Below are positions 27,302-37,521 of a stretch of DNA of 64,000 nucleotides, in pieces. Numbering within the stretch: position 1 is the first letter of the stretch; each line of letters begins with the position of its first letter. Source of the DNA: Paracoccaceae bacterium (GTDB lineage: Bacteria; Pseudomonadota; Alphaproteobacteria; Rhodobacterales; Rhodobacteraceae); contig JAKITO010000001.1 of assembly GCA_021648025.1 (NCBI GenBank), positions 183,627 through 247,626 of the forward strand, written 5' to 3'. The position numbers were made by a program, and so were the translations under genes. The notes beneath the pieces are model-generated. The model made no database searches. It saw only the letters and a program-made list of their open reading frames with translations, and had not been told where the DNA came from.

Positions 27302-27462
27302 TTCGATTCCCCCGTTTCAGAGACGAATAGGGGCGAGATTATGGCGGGGGTCAAACAAATTCATGAAATTGTTAAAATTTGGTTAACAATTCCCCGGTCA
27401 CATCGGGATTGTCTTTTTATCCGGCGCAATCGCGCCCTGATCTTGCAAATTTTTGCAAATGA

Positions 27463-27502
27463 TTGACGCGCGCCGCCATCAAAGTGGATCAGCGCGCGTC
27501 AA
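27463..27502. repeat. 11-bp inverted repeat downstream of gltA
   Basis: TTGACGCGCGC and GCGCGCGTCAA are perfect complements separated by 18 bases, between the end of gltA and the promoter side of the RTX gene (both minus strand). A smaller TTGCAAA-TT-TTTGCAA dyad lies just beyond at 27443-27458. It could terminate gltA transcription or be a regulator site for the RTX gene. Confidence 0.45.
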
Positions 27503-27531
27503 GACATGGGTGATTCGATGCCTGACGTACC

Positions 27532-28827
27532 TTACCGGGTTTCGATATCGGTATAATCCCGGTTGGTCTCGCCATGATAAAGCTGCCGTGGGCGGCCGAT
27601 TTTCAGCTGTGGATCGGCGATCATTTCTTTCCACTGCGAAATCCAGCCGACAGTGCGCGACAGCGCGAAAATCGGCGTGAACATCGACGTGGGGAACCCC
27701 ATCGCCTCAAGAATGATCCCGGAATAGAAATCCACATTGGGAAACAGCTTTTTCTCAATGAAATATGGATCATTCAGCGCTACTTTTTCCAGCGCCTTGG
27801 CGACTTTCAGCAGCTCGTTATCCTCAACCCCCAGCAGTTCCAGCACCTCGTCGGCGGATTGTTTCAGAACCGTCGCGCGTGGATCGGTGTTCTTGTAAAC
27901 CCGGTGACCAAAACCCATCAAACGGAACGGATCATCGCGGTCTTTGGCCCGGGCAATGAATTCGGGAATACGATCCACTGTGCCAATCTCGCGCAGCATT
28001 TCCAGACAGGCCTGATTGGCGCCACCGTGCGCCGGACCCCAAAGACAGGCCACCCCGGCGGCAATGCAGGCAAACGGATTGGCCCCGGACGACGATGCCA
28101 GCCGAACAGTCGAGGTCGACGCGTTTTGTTCATGGTCCGCGTGCAGGGTGAAAATCCGGTCCATGGCGCGGGACAGGATCGGGTTGACCTCATATTCCTC
28201 GCAGGGGACAGAAAAACACATGCGCAGGAAGTTGGACGCATAATCAAGATCGTTGCGCGGGTACACAAACGGCTGGCCAACGGTGTATTTAAACGCCATC
28301 GCCACAATCGTCGGCATCTTGGCGATCATCCTGATGGACGCCACTTCACGTTGCCATTCGTCGGTGATGTCCAGACTGTCATGATAAAACGCCGACATCG
28401 CGCCAATCACCCCGGTGATGATCGCCATTGGATGAGCATCACGCCGGAAGCCTCTGAAAAAGTTCATCATCTGCTCGTGCACCATGGTGTGATGGGTGAC
28501 ACGGTGTTCAAAATCCTCCAACTGGTCGACAGTCGGCAGCTCGCCGTAAAGCAGCAGATAACAGACCTCAAGATAATGCGATTTACCCGCCAGTTGGTCG
28601 ATCGGATAACCGCGATGCAACAACTCTCCCTTTTCGCCATCAATAAAGGTAATGGTGCTGTCGCAGGCGGCCGTCGAGGTAAAGCCGGGATCATAGGTGA
28701 ACACGCCCGCCTGCGCGTAAAGTTTACGGATGTCGATTACATCCGGCCCGGCGGTGGGCGTGTACATTGGCAATTCATAGGTCTCGCCATTCACGATAAG
28801 CGTGGCGGTTTTATTGCTGTTAGTCAT
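27532..28827 (-). CDS. gltA: citrate synthase
   Basis: A 431-residue type II (hexameric) citrate synthase. The N-terminal domain includes TCDS-type [12 protein letters not shown] and LLHRGYPID. The catalytic His are in [20 protein letters not shown] and [14 protein letters not shown], and the catalytic Asp is in the C-terminal NVDFYSG. It condenses acetyl-CoA and oxaloacetate at the entry to the TCA cycle. A strong GGAAGG site precedes the start. gltX lies 100 bp upstream on the same strand. Confidence 0.95.
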   Translation of the reverse strand: MTNSNKTATLIVNGETYELPMYTPTAGPDVIDIRKLYAQAGVFTYDPGFTSTAACDSTITFIDGEKGELLHRGYPIDQLAGKSHYLEVCYLLLYGELPTVDQLEDFEHRVTHHTMVHEQMMNFFRGFRRDAHPMAIITGVIGAMSAFYHDSLDITDEWQREVASIRMIAKMPTIVAMAFKYTVGQPFVYPRNDLDYASNFLRMCFSVPCEEYEVNPILSRAMDRIFTLHADHEQNASTSTVRLASSSGANPFACIAAGVACLWGPAHGGANQACLEMLREIGTVDRIPEFIARAKDRDDPFRLMGFGHRVYKNTDPRATVLKQSADEVLELLGVEDNELLKVAKALEKVALNDPYFIEKKLFPNVDFYSGIILEAMGFPTSMFTPIFALSRTVGWISQWKEMIADPQLKIGRPRQLYHGETNRDYTDIETR

Positions 28828-28929
28828 CGGTTTTTCCTTCCTGTTTTCGGCCTCGTCGAATAGATCTGCAAATGCTCATACCTCTGGTCGTACCGCCAAG
28901 AAGTTACCTGAGTGTTAAACCCAATCGTT

Positions 28930-30342
28930 CTAGCCAGCGGCGTCCTTTAGCCGGGCCAGGACCTCATCGCGTCCCAGCACCAGCATCATGTCAAATACCG
29001 AAGGGGTAACGGTGCGCCCGGCAAGAGCTGCGCGCAAGGGTGCGGCCAGCTTGCCAAACTTTGACCCGCGCGCGCCGACAAAAGCGTTCAGGGTCTCCTC
29101 CAGGTCGTCTCGGGTCCAGTTAACATTTTGCAGGTGCGGCGTCAATTCGTTCAGTATACCATCGTCTACATTAGCCAATGCAACCACGGCCCTTTCATCT
29201 GGTTGCAAGGGGCGGGTGGTCAGCACAAAGCGCGCCTTTTCAACCAGTTCCGGGAATGTCTTCGCGCGATCTTTAAGGCAGTACATGGCCTGTTCCAACC
29301 TGTCTCCCTGTGACTTGGTAAGGGGTTTCTCACCGGCCGCCTGTAAATATGCCTCAAGTTCCTGCCGCAACGCAGCATCATCGGCAACCGCCATGTGCTG
29401 ACCACATAAATTCGCCAGCTTTTTCAGGTCAAACCGCGCCGGGCTTTTGCCAATTCCGCCCAGATCAAACCATGCCTTGGCCTGTTCGTCGCTAAAGAAT
29501 TCATCATCCCCGTGGCTCCATCCCAGCCGGGTCAGATAATTCCGCATACCCGCCGCCGGATACCCCATTGCCTGATATTCCTGTGCCCCCAACGCGCCGT
29601 GCCGCTTGCTCAGTTTTTTGCCGTCAGACCCGTGGATCAGCGGTATATGCGCCCAGACCGGCACCTCCCAGCCCATGGCGTCGTAAATCATCATCTGGCG
29701 GGCGGCATTGTTCAGATGGTCATCGCCCCGGATCACATGGGTCACCCCCATATCGTGATCATCGACAACCACAGCCAGCATATAGACCGGGCTGGCATCG
29801 CTGCGCAGAATGATCATATCATCCAACTGATCGTGGCTGATTTTCACGTCCCCCTGCACCTGATCCCGGATCACTGTCATCCCGCCTTGCGGCGCCCTGA
29901 TCCGAATCGCAAACGGCGCATCCGGGTGCGTCTCCGGATCGGCATCGCGCCAAGGCGAACGGAACAAGGTACTGCGCCCGCCGACCTTCGCCGCCTCCCG
30001 GGCTAAAGCGATTTCTTCCTGTGTTGAGAAGCACTTGAACGCCTTACCTGATGTAAGCAGTGCTTGCGCCACTTCGGTGTGACGCGCCGCCCCCGCCGAT
30101 TGGCTGATCACCTCGCCATCATGATCCAGGCCCAGCCATGCCATCCCTTGCAGGATCGCCGCCGTTGCCTCAGGGGTGGAACGCGCCTTGTCAGTATCTT
30201 CGATCCGCAACAGGAACCTGCCGCCGCGCCCACGGGCATAAAGCCAGTTGAACAGCGCCGTTCGCGCGCCGCCGATATGCAGAAAACCGGTGGGCGACGG
30301 GGCAAAACGGGTGACAATATTCGCAGGTTTGGGGGATGGCAT
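28930..30342 (-). CDS. gltX: glutamate--tRNA ligase
   Basis: A 470-residue class I aminoacyl-tRNA synthetase. [20 protein letters not shown] holds the HIGH-type motif, and [10 protein letters not shown] holds the KMSKS-type motif. The [10 protein letters not shown] contact and the C-terminal anticodon-binding domain are present. It charges tRNA-Glu and, in organisms with GatCAB, may also charge tRNA-Gln; Alphaproteobacteria often carry two gltX copies. It is divergent from comEC. Confidence 0.94.
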   Translation of the reverse strand: MPSPKPANIVTRFAPSPTGFLHIGGARTALFNWLYARGRGGRFLLRIEDTDKARSTPEATAAILQGMAWLGLDHDGEVISQSAGAARHTEVAQALLTSGKAFKCFSTQEEIALAREAAKVGGRSTLFRSPWRDADPETHPDAPFAIRIRAPQGGMTVIRDQVQGDVKISHDQLDDMIILRSDASPVYMLAVVVDDHDMGVTHVIRGDDHLNNAARQMMIYDAMGWEVPVWAHIPLIHGSDGKKLSKRHGALGAQEYQAMGYPAAGMRNYLTRLGWSHGDDEFFSDEQAKAWFDLGGIGKSPARFDLKKLANLCGQHMAVADDAALRQELEAYLQAAGEKPLTKSQGDRLEQAMYCLKDRAKTFPELVEKARFVLTTRPLQPDERAVVALANVDDGILNELTPHLQNVNWTRDDLEETLNAFVGARGSKFGKLAAPLRAALAGRTVTPSVFDMMLVLGRDEVLARLKDAAG

Positions 30343-30421
30343 GAGGGGATATTTACCTTTTGGTAACCAGTTTGGTTCTACGTTGAAAGCTATTTAGCGA
30401 GCCGTACAGCCGGGAGCAAGC

Positions 30422-32488
30422 ATGCGCGCAATTGCGGCCATTGATCTGGTGTTGCTGAAACAGCGGGGGGCCTTGTTTGTCTGGTCTCCGGTGATGTTGG
30501 CGATTGGCATCGGCATCTATTTCAGCCTTTCGATTGAACCCGATTGGACGGTTTACGCCGGGTTGGGCGTTTTGGGCATGGCATGCGCGGGTGCAGCGCT
30601 GGCCCGACCAGGTGGTTGGGCGGCGATGGGCTGGGCGCTGGCACTGGTGGCCGCAGGTTTCGGCCTTGCCGGTGTACGGGCCCACGGCGTCGCTGACCCG
30701 GTGCTGGGCTGGCGCTATTATGGCCCGATCGAGGGCCGGGTTGTCGCATTGGATCGCTCGGCCTCGGATGCGTTGCGGGTCACGTTGGACCGGGTGCGCC
30801 TTGAACGGATTGGACCGGACAAGACTCCGGCAAGGGTGCGCCTGTCGCTACACGGGGGTGGCGAAGAAGGTGACACAAATATTCTGCCTGGTCAAAGGGT
30901 TATGACCACCGGCCATCTGTCCCCACCAAGCGGCCCGGCCGAACCCGGCGGCTTTGATTTTCGCCGACACGCCTGGTTTGCCGGGCTGGGTGCGGTCGGC
31001 TATACCCGCAACCCGGTACTGATCCAGGCGCCGGCGGGCGAAGGCCGCGCCGGGCTGCGCGTCTTTACCATCCGCATGGCCACTTCGGCCCGGGTGCGCG
31101 CCGCTTTGCCGGGTGATCTGGGCGGCTTTGCGGCTGCCATCACCTCTGGTGACCGGTCCGGCATGGGGCAGGGCGCATTGAATGCTCTGCGCGCCAGCAA
31201 CCTTGCACATCTACTGGCGATTTCCGGGCTGCATATGGGGCTTTTGTCCGGGTTTGTCTTTGCGGTTTTGCGTCTGTCTCTGGCGGCCATCCCGGTGTTT
31301 TCATTGCGGGTTCCGGTCAAAAAGCTGGCCGCCATTGGCGCTTTATTTGCCGCCGCTGGATATCTGATGCTTTCCGGCGGCAATGTCGCAACCGAGCGCG
31401 CCTTTGTCATGGTCGCCGTGGTTCTGGGCGCGGTTCTGGTCGACCGGCGGGCGTTTTCCCTGCGCTCGGTGGCGATGGCGGCTTTGATTGTCCTGACCCT
31501 GCGCCCCGAAGCCTTGCTTGGCCCCGGTTTTCAGATGTCATTCGCCGCCACCACCGCCCTGGTCGGCGTATTTGGCTGGATGCGCGATACGAATTTCCAC
31601 ATTGGCCCAAATTGGCTGCGCCCGGTGTTTGGCGTGATAATTTCCTCTGCCGTGGCTGGCATCGCTACCGCGCCCATTGCTGCTGCGCATTTCAACACAT
31701 TGGCGCACTACGGGTTGCTGGCCAATTTGGTGTCGGTGCCGTTGATGGGCGTTCTGGTGATTCCGGCGGCGGTTCTGGCCGTCGTCCTTGCCCCACTGGG
31801 CCTTGAAATAATTGGACTTTACCTGATGGGATTGGGATTGCGCTGGATATTGGGCGTCGCCCATTGGGTGTCCTCATTGGACGGCGCGCGCGGCTATGTG
31901 GTCAGCCCGGGATCATGGGTCATCCCGCTGCTAAGCCTGGGATTGCTGTTCCTGATCATCTGGCAAGGGCGGGCGCGATTTGTCGGCATCCTACCGGCAC
32001 TGACCGCTTTCTGGCTTTGGTCAGGTGCCGAACGTCCTGCCATTCTGGTGGCTGGTTCCGGCGGATTGGTCGGTGTCATGACCGATCAGGGCCGCGCCCT
32101 GAGCAAACCGCGCGGGGCGGGGTTTGTGGCGTCAGTCTGGCTTGAGAATGATGGCGACGGCACCGGCCAGAAAACCGCCGCCATCCGCTGGCCGGGATCA
32201 GGCGGGCGTACCCAGGTTTTTGAAACCAAAACCCATCAGATCGTGCATCTGATCGGCAAACGCGCCGTGGCTGGATTTGATGGGTGCAAACAGGGTCAGG
32301 TGATCATTGCCTCGGTGCCAATGACCCGGACCGGACCGTGCGAAATCTATGATCTTAAACGCTTGCGTTTCACCGGGTCACTGGCCATTTCCGACCAGGG
32401 TATCGTCACAGCCCGGGATATGTCGGGCCAGCGTATCTGGAATACGCCCGCCCGCGCCAAACGCCGGTTCATCCTGAAAGATCAATAG
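30422..32488 (+). CDS. comEC: ComEC/Rec2 family competence protein
   Basis: A 688-residue polytopic protein. The N-terminal helices and DUF4131-like soluble segment ([19 protein letters not shown]) precede the competence domain with [19 protein letters not shown]. The C-terminal part has degenerate metallo-beta-lactamase-like sequence. ComEC is the inner-membrane channel for single-stranded DNA uptake. No other competence genes are nearby. GGAG six bases upstream supports the start. The stop overlaps the convergent lexA stop by seven bases. Confidence 0.88.
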   Translation: MRAIAAIDLVLLKQRGALFVWSPVMLAIGIGIYFSLSIEPDWTVYAGLGVLGMACAGAALARPGGWAAMGWALALVAAGFGLAGVRAHGVADPVLGWRYYGPIEGRVVALDRSASDALRVTLDRVRLERIGPDKTPARVRLSLHGGGEEGDTNILPGQRVMTTGHLSPPSGPAEPGGFDFRRHAWFAGLGAVGYTRNPVLIQAPAGEGRAGLRVFTIRMATSARVRAALPGDLGGFAAAITSGDRSGMGQGALNALRASNLAHLLAISGLHMGLLSGFVFAVLRLSLAAIPVFSLRVPVKKLAAIGALFAAAGYLMLSGGNVATERAFVMVAVVLGAVLVDRRAFSLRSVAMAALIVLTLRPEALLGPGFQMSFAATTALVGVFGWMRDTNFHIGPNWLRPVFGVIISSAVAGIATAPIAAAHFNTLAHYGLLANLVSVPLMGVLVIPAAVLAVVLAPLGLEIIGLYLMGLGLRWILGVAHWVSSLDGARGYVVSPGSWVIPLLSLGLLFLIIWQGRARFVGILPALTAFWLWSGAERPAILVAGSGGLVGVMTDQGRALSKPRGAGFVASVWLENDGDGTGQKTAAIRWPGSGGRTQVFETKTHQIVHLIGKRAVAGFDGCKQGQVIIASVPMTRTGPCEIYDLKRLRFTGSLAISDQGIVTARDMSGQRIWNTPARAKRRFILKDQ

Positions 32489-33180
32489 GTGCGGATCAAC
32501 CCCACCAGTTTGCCTTGCACTTTCACCTGATCCGCCGGGTACACCCGGGTTTCATAGGCCGGGTTCGCCGCCTCTAAAGCAATCGAATTGCCCTTGCGCA
32601 GGAACCGCTTCAACGTCGCCTCCTGGTCCTTGATCAGGGCCACGACGATATCGCCGCTTTCAGCCACTTCGCTTTCAAGGATCACCACGATATCGCCGTG
32701 GTTTATCCCGGCGTCAATCATCGAATCCCCTTTGACTTCAAGGGCATAATGTTCCCCATGCCCAGCCATCATCGAACCCGGTACCGCCACATGGTCGGTC
32801 ACATGGGCAATCGCCTCGATTGGCACACCCGCAGCAATCTGACCCATCAGCGGTACTTTGGTCGCCTGTGCGACCACCACCCCGGCGCCTGCCGGGCGCG
32901 GCCCGTCGGGCCGGTCGCCGTCAATCACCCGAGGCTGGAAACCCGGCCCCGGTTCACCGCCCAGGGCCTCGGGCAGACGGACAATTTCGATGGCGCGGGC
33001 ACGGTGCGCCAAACGGCGGATGAACCCGCGTTCTTCCAGTGCTGTGATCAGCCGGTGAATGCCCGATTTGCTGCGCAGCGATAGGGCCATCTTCATTTCA
33101 TCAAAACTGGGTGGGACCCCGTCGTGTTGCAACCGTGTTTGAATAAACTTCAACAATTCCAATTGCTTCTTGGTCAGCAT
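32482..33180 (-). CDS. lexA: SOS repressor LexA
   Basis: A 232-residue LexA. The N-terminal winged HTH begins [13 protein letters not shown] and carries [18 protein letters not shown]. The autocleavage Ala-Gly is in [11 protein letters not shown], the catalytic Ser in GDSMIDAGI and the Lys in [14 protein letters not shown]. The ATG at 33180 is chosen because it matches the usual start and has AGGG at good spacing; another ATG nine bases upstream is less likely. The promoter carries two SOS-type direct repeats. It is last in the trpGDC-moaC-moeA-lexA run. Confidence 0.95.
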   Translation of the reverse strand: MLTKKQLELLKFIQTRLQHDGVPPSFDEMKMALSLRSKSGIHRLITALEERGFIRRLAHRARAIEIVRLPEALGGEPGPGFQPRVIDGDRPDGPRPAGAGVVVAQATKVPLMGQIAAGVPIEAIAHVTDHVAVPGSMMAGHGEHYALEVKGDSMIDAGINHGDIVVILESEVAESGDIVVALIKDQEATLKRFLRKGNSIALEAANPAYETRVYPADQVKVQGKLVGLIRTY

Positions 33181-33198
33181 GCGCGACATCCCTTATCT

Positions 33199-33238
33199 GT
33201 TCACTATTTGTGCGTTTGCATTTGTTCTATGCATGTTC
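33199..33238. promoter_or_regulatory. two SOS boxes in the lexA promoter
   Basis: GTTC-TATGCAT-GTTC at 33224-33238 is an exact match to the alphaproteobacterial LexA site GTTC-N7-GTTC. A second site, GTTC-ACTATTT-GTGC at 33199-33213, differs at one base. They lie 19-58 bp upstream of the lexA start, between lexA and moeA, giving lexA its own autoregulated promoter inside the gene row. Confidence 0.8.
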
Positions 33239-33272
33239 CCGTTTTGTGTCAAATGTTTTTCTGCGTGTTCGC

Positions 33273-34442
33273 CTAAAGCTGCAAATATTCCAGCCGTTCG
33301 CCCGCACGCCGGGCCGGATCGTTTGGCGGGCGCACAATCAGCACGTTGGACATCGCCAGAACACTAAGGAGCGAGCTGTCCTGATTGTCGAAAACCTGGA
33401 TTTTCCCATGGCTGAATGCGGCGCGCATGTAATGTTCGCGGTCCCCATTGGGGCCAATATCATGCGCCAGCGGCGCGGTTGACAGGGCCGCAGGATCAGC
33501 GCCCAATCCAAGCATCAACCGGATCATTGGTATAATGAAGATCACTCCGCAAACCATTGCCGACACAGGATTACCCGGTAGGCCAACCATGGCTGACCTG
33601 CCCATTCGTCCGGCCATCAACGGCTTGCCGGGGCGCATGCGGATTTTGTAAAAGGCGCGCTCCATTCCCAGGCTTTGCGCCACCGGTCCCACCAGATCGT
33701 GATCGCCAACCGAAGCCCCGCCGATGGTGATGATCAGATCAGCACCTTCGGCCAGGGTGAACGCCATGGTAAGGGATGAAACCGTGTCTCGGGCAATTGG
33801 CAGGATGCGAACCTGCGCACCAGCGTTTTCCAGTAACGCCTTGAGACCAAAGGTATTTGACGCAATGATCTGATCCGGGCCGGGGTCCTCTCCGGGCATC
33901 ACCAATTCGTCGCCAGTGGAAATCAGCGCAATCACCGGGCGGCGCGCGACCTGTACGCTGGGCACATTCATCGAGGCCAGAAGGGCAATTTCCTCGGGGC
34001 GCAAGATACGCGGGGCTGTGATGGCGTCGCCGGATTTAAAGTCGCCACCTGCGGGGCGGACGTTGGATTTGTTGGGGGTCTCAGTGAGGGTGATCAAATC
34101 TGAGCTTCGGCTGACATCCTCTTGTATTACAACGAAATCCGCCCCCTTCGGCATCGGCGCTCCGGTGAAAATCCGAACGGTTTGACCAGGGCCGACCGTG
34201 CCGTCAAAACGGTGCCCGGCGGCGGATTCGCCGATAACTTTGAACATCGCATCCCGCTCGGCCTCGACGGATTTGAGCGCATAGCCGTCCATCGACGAGG
34301 CCGCAAATGGCGGTTGGTCGCGTTTGGCGATGGCGTCTTTGGCAAGGGTCCGGCCCACCGCGTCGATCAGGGAAACACCCTCGGATTCCAACGGTGAAAT
34401 CAGGGAAAATAGCTGTGCGCGGGCTTCGTTAACGGATATCAT
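33273..34442 (-). CDS. moeA: molybdopterin molybdotransferase
   Basis: A 389-residue MoeA that inserts molybdate into adenylylated molybdopterin. It has the N-terminal [29 protein letters not shown], the MoCF-like core [26 protein letters not shown] and PGKPLMAGR, and [11 protein letters not shown]. The length is normal. The start overlaps the moaC stop by four bases. Confidence 0.94.
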   Translation of the reverse strand: MISVNEARAQLFSLISPLESEGVSLIDAVGRTLAKDAIAKRDQPPFAASSMDGYALKSVEAERDAMFKVIGESAAGHRFDGTVGPGQTVRIFTGAPMPKGADFVVIQEDVSRSSDLITLTETPNKSNVRPAGGDFKSGDAITAPRILRPEEIALLASMNVPSVQVARRPVIALISTGDELVMPGEDPGPDQIIASNTFGLKALLENAGAQVRILPIARDTVSSLTMAFTLAEGADLIITIGGASVGDHDLVGPVAQSLGMERAFYKIRMRPGKPLMAGRMGRSAMVGLPGNPVSAMVCGVIFIIPMIRLMLGLGADPAALSTAPLAHDIGPNGDREHYMRAAFSHGKIQVFDNQDSSLLSVLAMSNVLIVRPPNDPARRAGERLEYLQL

Positions 34443-34912
34443 TTTGCTTGGTAACGCCCTGACTTACCGCCATCTTTCAGCACCACATGGATGCCGCCTA
34501 TCTGCATCGCCTTGTCCACTGCCTTGGCCATGTCATAGACCGTCAAAGCGGCGGTACTGACAGCTGTCAGCGCCTCCATCTCAACCCCGGTCTGGCCGGT
34601 GGTTTTGACCGTCGCGGTGATGCGCACGCCAGGCAGGTCCGGGTCAAGGGTCAGTTCGACCGCGACTTTGGTCACCGGCAGGGGGTGGCACAGCGGAATC
34701 AGGTCGGGGGTTTTCTTGGCGCCCATGATGCCGGCCAGGCGGGCAACACCCAGAACGTCGCCCTTTTTGGCGCGGCCTTCGGAAATGATTTCAAAGGTTT
34801 GCCGGGCCATGCTGATGTGACCTGCGGCAACCGCGATTCGTGCGGTGACGGCTTTGTCCGATACATCGACCATATGTGCCTGACCCTGGTCGTCAAAATG
34901 AGTAAGCGCCAT
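34439..34912 (-). CDS. moaC: cyclic pyranopterin monophosphate synthase
   Basis: A 157-residue MoaC for the second step of molybdenum cofactor synthesis, where the MoaA product becomes cPMP. Conserved [43 protein letters not shown] and [10 protein letters not shown] with the C-terminal catalytic Lys are all present. It is coupled to trpC (start meets stop at 34912) and to moeA (4-base overlap). Confidence 0.95.
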   Translation of the reverse strand: MALTHFDDQGQAHMVDVSDKAVTARIAVAAGHISMARQTFEIISEGRAKKGDVLGVARLAGIMGAKKTPDLIPLCHPLPVTKVAVELTLDPDLPGVRITATVKTTGQTGVEMEALTAVSTAALTVYDMAKAVDKAMQIGGIHVVLKDGGKSGRYQAK

Positions 34913-35724
34913 TACATCCCCTCTGCAATAACCGGGTTGGCCAGTAATTCCCGCGTCGCCTGTTCCACGTCCGGTTGACGCATCAGGCTTTCTCCGATCA
35001 GAAAGCTGCGCACGCCAAAGCGCGCCATTTCGCCCAGGTCTGACGGCGCGGTAAGCCCGCTTTCCGAGATGATCATCCGATCCAGCGGCACATGTTTTGC
35101 CAGGCTTCTGGTTACATCAAGTGAGGTCTCGAAGGTATTGAGATTGCGGTTATTTATGCCTATCAGGGGGCTTTTAAGATTCCCGGCACGGGTCAATTCA
35201 TCCATGTCATGCACTTCGATCAGCACATCCATGCCCCAGCTGAACGCGGCCTGTTCCAGCTCAGCCGCCTGAGAGTCGTCAAGGGTGGCCATGATGAGCA
35301 GGATGCAATCGGCCCCAAGCGCGCGGGCCTCGGCCACCTGGTAAGGGTCATAGATGAAATCCTTGCGCAAGATCGGCAGATCACAGGCGGCGCGCGCATC
35401 GCTCAGGAAATGTTTGGCGCCTTGAAAGCTTGGCGTGTCCGTCAGCACCGACAGACAGGTCGCCCCGGCGTTGGCATAGGCCTGCGCCAGCGCGCCCGGA
35501 TCAAAGTCAGCGCGGATCAAACCCTTGGAAGGGCTGGCCTTTTTGATCTCGGCAATCAGGCCATAGCCTTCGCGGGCCGCACGGTGCAGGGCATCCTTGA
35601 AGCGGCGCACGGAAGGTGCAGCAGCGGCCTCGGCCTCGACTTGGGCCAGTGGCTTGGCTTGTTTGTCGGCGGCGATTTCTTCCAGTTTATAGGCTTTGAT
35701 CTTGTCCAGAATAGTTATGGTCAT
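34912..35724 (-). CDS. trpC: indole-3-glycerol phosphate synthase
   Basis: A 270-residue TIM-barrel enzyme of tryptophan synthesis. The catalytic Lys is in [11 protein letters not shown], with [26 protein letters not shown] and [11 protein letters not shown] following. It is monofunctional, with no TrpF fusion. It overlaps trpD by four bases and abuts moaC. trpF, trpB and trpA are not in the window. Confidence 0.95.
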   Translation of the reverse strand: MTITILDKIKAYKLEEIAADKQAKPLAQVEAEAAAAPSVRRFKDALHRAAREGYGLIAEIKKASPSKGLIRADFDPGALAQAYANAGATCLSVLTDTPSFQGAKHFLSDARAACDLPILRKDFIYDPYQVAEARALGADCILLIMATLDDSQAAELEQAAFSWGMDVLIEVHDMDELTRAGNLKSPLIGINNRNLNTFETSLDVTRSLAKHVPLDRMIISESGLTAPSDLGEMARFGVRSFLIGESLMRQPDVEQATRELLANPVIAEGM

Positions 35725-36740
35725 GTGTCCCCTCGGGTGATTTTCGCAAGTGCGGTGATTTTGGCCTTGGCGGCCCCGCTGTCGATGCTTTGACGGGCGA
35801 TTTCCACGCCTGTCGGCAGGTCTGTGGCCATTTCCGCCACCACCAGTGCGGCAGCCGCGTTCAGCAACACGGCATCGCGGTAGGCTGACGGTGTTCCGTC
35901 CAGCAAGGCTTTGAAAGCCTGCGCATTTTCAGCCGGGGTTCCGCCAAGGATGTCTTCGAACGGATGCACCGGCAGGCCGGCCTCTTCTGGGTGCAGTTCG
36001 AATTCGGTGATTGCCCCGTCTTGCAAGGCGGCGACCCAGGACAGGCCGGCGATGCTTAGTTCATCGGTGCCATCGCTGCCATGCACCAACCAGGCACGGA
36101 GCGACCCAAGCTGTTCCAGGGTTTCGGCCATGGGGCGGATAAGATCGCGTGAAAACGCGCCGGTCAGTTGGCGTTTGACGCCGGCGGGATTGGTCAGTGG
36201 CCCCAGGATATTGAATATTGTACGGGTGCCAAGTTCGGTCCTTACTGGCCCGACATGGGCCATGGCCGGGTGGTGCATGGGCGCCATCATAAAGCCGATG
36301 CCAACGGTTTCAATAGCTTTTTCAACCACTTTCGGGCCGACCATCACCTTGACACCAAGTTCCCCCAAGGCATCTGCCGCGCCGGATTTGGACGACAGAT
36401 TGCGGTTGCCATGTTTGGCAACGACCACGCCGGCCCCTGCGACCACAAAGGCAGTGGCGGTCGAAATATTCAACGTGCCTTTGCCGTCGCCGCCAGTGCC
36501 GACGATGTCCATTGCGCCTTCAGGCGCGCTGACGGTGTGGCATTTGGCGCGCATCACGGCGGCAGCAGCGGCGTATTCGTCAACCGTTTCGCCGCGGGTG
36601 CGCAGGGCCATCAGCAGCCCGCCAATCTGGCTTGGCGTGGCTTCGCCGTCAAACAGGATGGCAAAGGCGGTTTCGGCCTGCGCGCGGGTCAATGGCCCGT
36701 CGGCGGCAGCGGCGATCAGAGGTTTGAGGACGTCACTCAT
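35721..36740 (-). CDS. trpD: anthranilate phosphoribosyltransferase
   Basis: A 339-residue TrpD with the PRPP-binding [31 protein letters not shown] segment ([12 protein letters not shown]), the anthranilate-site Arg region and [18 protein letters not shown]. It transfers phosphoribose to anthranilate. It is coupled by 4-base overlaps to trpG upstream and trpC downstream. Confidence 0.95.
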   Translation of the reverse strand: MSDVLKPLIAAAADGPLTRAQAETAFAILFDGEATPSQIGGLLMALRTRGETVDEYAAAAAVMRAKCHTVSAPEGAMDIVGTGGDGKGTLNISTATAFVVAGAGVVVAKHGNRNLSSKSGAADALGELGVKVMVGPKVVEKAIETVGIGFMMAPMHHPAMAHVGPVRTELGTRTIFNILGPLTNPAGVKRQLTGAFSRDLIRPMAETLEQLGSLRAWLVHGSDGTDELSIAGLSWVAALQDGAITEFELHPEEAGLPVHPFEDILGGTPAENAQAFKALLDGTPSAYRDAVLLNAAAALVVAEMATDLPTGVEIARQSIDSGAAKAKITALAKITRGDT

Positions 36741-37318
36741 GCGGGGACTTTCACAGTATCAAGGAAATTTTGCAACAAGGCGTGGCCGTGTTCGGACGCG
36801 ATGGATTCTGGGTGGAACTGGACGCCGTGAATTGGCAGTTCGCGGTGTTCCAGCCCCATGATGGTACCATCGTCCAATTGCGCCGTGATTTTCAGGCAGG
36901 CGGGCAGGGTGGCACGATCAACCACCAGCGAATGATACCTTGTGGCTTTGAACGGTGACGCCAGCCCGGCAAACAGCCCGGCACCGGTATGGGTCATCTG
37001 GCCGGGTTTGCCATGCACAATCTCATGACAGCGCACGATCTGGCCACCGAAGGCCTGGCCGATGGTCTGATGTCCAAGGCAGACGCCCAGCAACGGCGTG
37101 CGGGTTTCCGCCGCAGCCGCCGTCAATTCAAGGCAAATTCCCGCGCGGTCCGGGTCACATGGCCCGGGTGAGAGCAGGATCGCCGAGGGGTTCAGAGCCA
37201 TCGCCTGGCGCACGTCTATGGCATCATTGCGCCGGATCACTATATCGGCGCCCAATTCGCCCAGATAATGCACCAGATTATAGGTGAAACTGTCATAATT
37301 GTCGATCAGCAGCAGCAT
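36737..37318 (-). CDS. trpG: anthranilate synthase glutamine amidotransferase subunit
   Basis: A 193-residue class I glutamine amidotransferase. The catalytic Cys is in [17 protein letters not shown], and the His and Glu are in VQFHPESI. The N-terminus [19 protein letters not shown] fixes the start at 37318, although the frame is open to 37411. It gives ammonia to TrpE, or to PabB if shared with folate synthesis. trpE is not adjacent, so TrpG heads this row. No Trp-rich leader peptide was seen upstream. Confidence 0.94.
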   Translation of the reverse strand: MLLLIDNYDSFTYNLVHYLGELGADIVIRRNDAIDVRQAMALNPSAILLSPGPCDPDRAGICLELTAAAAETRTPLLGVCLGHQTIGQAFGGQIVRCHEIVHGKPGQMTHTGAGLFAGLASPFKATRYHSLVVDRATLPACLKITAQLDDGTIMGLEHRELPIHGVQFHPESIASEHGHALLQNFLDTVKVPA

Positions 37319-37521
37319 TTTGCAATTGGCGTCCCGGGGGGCTGGCGGGACAGGCCCGGTCAGCGGTATAAGAGGTGGACATACATGGTCAGAGCGTCGC
37401 CCCAGCGTCAAGGGGGGCGAGGCTGGACCAGGATGACCCGGGGGCGAACCTGCCGCATAAAGACGGCAAATGGCAACGTTTGGGTCGTCAAGAGCAGGTT
37501 GAAACAGAGAGGCATCAGATT

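Noticed and set aside
27574..28863. Plus-strand open frame antisense to gltA
   Set aside because: Full-length shadow of a confident citrate synthase gene.
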